Shown piece by piece: positions 62,477 through 64,000 of a DNA stretch of 64,000 bases (position 1 is the first letter of the stretch; each line of letters opens with the position of its first letter). The notes below the pieces were generated by a model that was not told where the DNA came from, made no database searches, and worked only from the letters and a program-made list of their open reading frames with translations. The DNA is from DATGZX01 sp035296965 (lineage in GTDB: Bacteria; Planctomycetota; Planctomycetia; Gemmatales; Gemmataceae). Position numbers and translations under genes: made by a program. The stretch is from positions 1-64,000 of the forward strand of contig DATGZX010000137.1 in the NCBI GenBank assembly GCA_035296965.1, read 5' to 3'.

Positions 62477-64000
62477 ATGAGCGAAAGCCTTCCCCAGAAG
62501 ATCGAGTTGCTGCCCGACGGGGAGATCAAGACCAAACTGTCGAACTGCCTCAAGGTAGAGGGCCTGACGGACTCGCTCACTCTGGCGCGAGCGTGCGCGG
62601 AGACGCTCGTCCGGGAACTCTATCTGGGTCTGAACGCTCCCGCCCCGTTTCTGCTCGACGATTGCATCAGAGGGCTACGTGACGAGACAATCAACCCAGG
62701 TACGGTGCCAGTTCACGTCGTGAATTATCTTGACAACTGCAAAGTGTTGGGAAACCCGGCGGCGCATGGCAGATCGGTTGCCGTCGATCTCCCTTTGCAC
62801 CTGAGCGACCTCCTCCGAGTCGCTGAATGGTACTACAGGTCTTTCGTTCCCGGCATGAAGGGGCGTGCGAATTCGGGACGGGCCGCTCCGTCACGAAGGC
62901 CCACATCGGACCTGCGTGAAGTCCCTATGGTCAATGAACTTGCCACGCGGGGGCGGGCGAAGGGGTCTCTGGCGTCTAAATTGTACGCCGCAATCAGTGG
63001 CCCAGGTGGGGTCTCCCCGCTCCTCCGGCTCATCCAGGAGCAGTGTCCGGCTTACGATGACTGCGGTCTCTCTCACGCCTGCCGGATCATGACGAGAGTC
63101 CACGGTATCCTCACGCCTGCCGCGCGAGAACAGCTAAACGCCCCGGAACTCTTCTCCTTTGTATACGCGACGATCTCAAATACCGCTGGCTTGTCCGCCC
63201 AGGCCGCGGAAGCGCAGCTTGAGAAGGCGCTGAGAGGCTGTGCCCTGTCGGATCAGGAAATCAAGCGTTGGGCCGCCGCCATTAACGTCGTCCTCGATGC
63301 CCAGACGGCGAGCCGGGATCAACTTCGCTCCCATGTGGGATTCGGCAAAGACACGACCATCGATCAATACACCATCCGGCCGCGCTTACTGGCAATGCTG
63401 TTGCGCATCGGGGACTTGCTTGACCTCGACTCGGAACGCCCTGACCCGCATTGTGTTTCGGCTTACTGGGGGGCCAGCCCTGCTCGCTCGCGGAGACGAC
63501 GAGGCAAAGTGGAGCACTTCGTCTGCAACCCCCAGCAGTTGAGAATCCGGGTGGTGTGCGAGGATAAGTTGAGCCACCAGACCGCGAGCAGGTGGCTGGA
63601 GCATCTGCGCGAGGACATCGCGTTCGCGGCCCTTTTCGTGTTCCGCCAAGACCTAACGGCCTTCCAGTTGCCCGCGCCGGAGGTCTGCGTCGAGCGCGCG
63701 GCGGGTGCGGCGTATACCCTGTGGCCGCTGCGCTTTGAGATCGACCAAGACGGCCACCTGTGGGAGGTCCTCCGCCGGTCCGTGTACACTGGTCCGTACG
63801 ATTATGTGCGCGAGATCGTGTCCAACGCGATTGACGCATGCGTGCGATACATGTTCGACCATGCAGGCACACCGATCAGTCCTCAGAATGCCAACTCTCC
63901 GCGATCCTGGGTCTTGCCAGGCTACGACCCGCTGGTACTCGTTCTGTTCGACCGTCACGAGAGCCGGCTGGCCATCTGCGACAACGGCGTGGGGATGGAT
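62477..64000 (+). CDS. HSP90-like ATPase, N-terminal part (cut by window end)
   Basis: The frame is open without a stop from the ATG at 62477 to the last base (508 codons), so the gene continues beyond the window. The N-terminus resembles DUF4145 (LARACAETLVRELY at about 37-50, NPAAHG near 97-102). A middle region has LLRIGDLLDLDSERP (Asp313), as in HD-CE-type domains found with HSP90-like proteins. The start of a GHKL ATPase follows, with REIVSNAIDAC (Asn450) and CDNGVGMD at the end (501-508). The N and DxGxG boxes match Hsp90/MutL-type ATP sites. Related proteins occur in defence loci. AAGG precedes the start closely. Confidence 0.7.
   Translation, partial: MSESLPQKIELLPDGEIKTKLSNCLKVEGLTDSLTLARACAETLVRELYLGLNAPAPFLLDDCIRGLRDETINPGTVPVHVVNYLDNCKVLGNPAAHGRSVAVDLPLHLSDLLRVAEWYYRSFVPGMKGRANSGRAAPSRRPTSDLREVPMVNELATRGRAKGSLASKLYAAISGPGGVSPLLRLIQEQCPAYDDCGLSHACRIMTRVHGILTPAAREQLNAPELFSFVYATISNTAGLSAQAAEAQLEKALRGCALSDQEIKRWAAAINVVLDAQTASRDQLRSHVGFGKDTTIDQYTIRPRLLAMLLRIGDLLDLDSERPDPHCVSAYWGASPARSRRRRGKVEHFVCNPQQLRIRVVCEDKLSHQTASRWLEHLREDIAFAALFVFRQDLTAFQLPAPEVCVERAAGAAYTLWPLRFEIDQDGHLWEVLRRSVYTGPYDYVREIVSNAIDACVRYMFDHAGTPISPQNANSPRSWVLPGYDPLVLVLFDRHESRLAICDNGVGMD

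Overview
The window is about 60 % GC, gene-dense chromosomal DNA that most likely comes from a planctomycete, probably a Gemmata-like lineage. The lineage call rests on gene families and signals, not on a marker-gene search. The supporting signs are a TIGR03009-type secreted protein, a Cys/Gly-rich TIGR03000-type protein, a DUF2617-type protein, an HTTM membrane protein with a partner, a planctomycete-style N-terminal LEFLEDRLAP signal on a giant SdrD-B/DUF4214 protein, a PHP-like CehA/McbA metallohydrolase, and many dispersed palindromic repeats.

Layout. 0.2-10 kb: a secreted protein, a small BrnT/DUF4258-like toxin-antitoxin pair set between dispersed repeats, a histidine phosphatase, pdxA, holA, a secreted beta-sandwich protein, and the HTTM pair. 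10-17.5 kb: the Cys-rich TIGR03000 protein, a DUF2617 protein, a 1539-residue superfamily 1 helicase with a C-terminal nuclease-like domain, and a zinc alcohol dehydrogenase. 17.6-20.5 kb: small genes, including a three-gene antitoxin/mazF/Phd cassette whose toxin is frameshifted near its start. 21-25.7 kb: a four-gene operon of a membrane-anchored PspA/ESCRT-III-like protein, two SPFH proteins carrying tandem vault-like repeats, and a small soluble protein. 25.9-31 kb: a PQQ-type beta-propeller protein and an overlapping three-gene unit (winged helix, AAA ATPase, membrane protein). 31-46 kb: small hypotheticals, a PilZ protein, tRNA-Leu(CAA), two divergent sensor kinases, a DUF3050 protein, a NagB-like isomerase, a DUF6263-like secreted protein and the metallohydrolase. 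46-52.7 kb: the giant SdrD-B protein and rfbD. 52.9-56 kb: a ferrous-iron operon (feoA-feoA-feoB-Cys-rich partner) behind a promoter overlapped by a Fur-box-like palindrome. 56-60 kb: a sugar ABC transporter on the minus strand. 60.7-61.6 kb: a decayed REP-associated tyrosine transposase element. 62.5 kb to the end: an HSP90-like ATPase cut off by the window edge.

Clear functional units are the Feo iron importer, the ABC sugar importer (binding protein, ATPase and permease in transcription order), the PspA/SPFH membrane operon, the three-gene AAA unit and the TA cassettes. The best candidates for something undescribed are the vault-like SPFH operon and the winged-helix/AAA/membrane unit. A second theme is a family of paired-hairpin repeats that keep one architecture while changing stem sequence; one copy sits inside the transposase gene.
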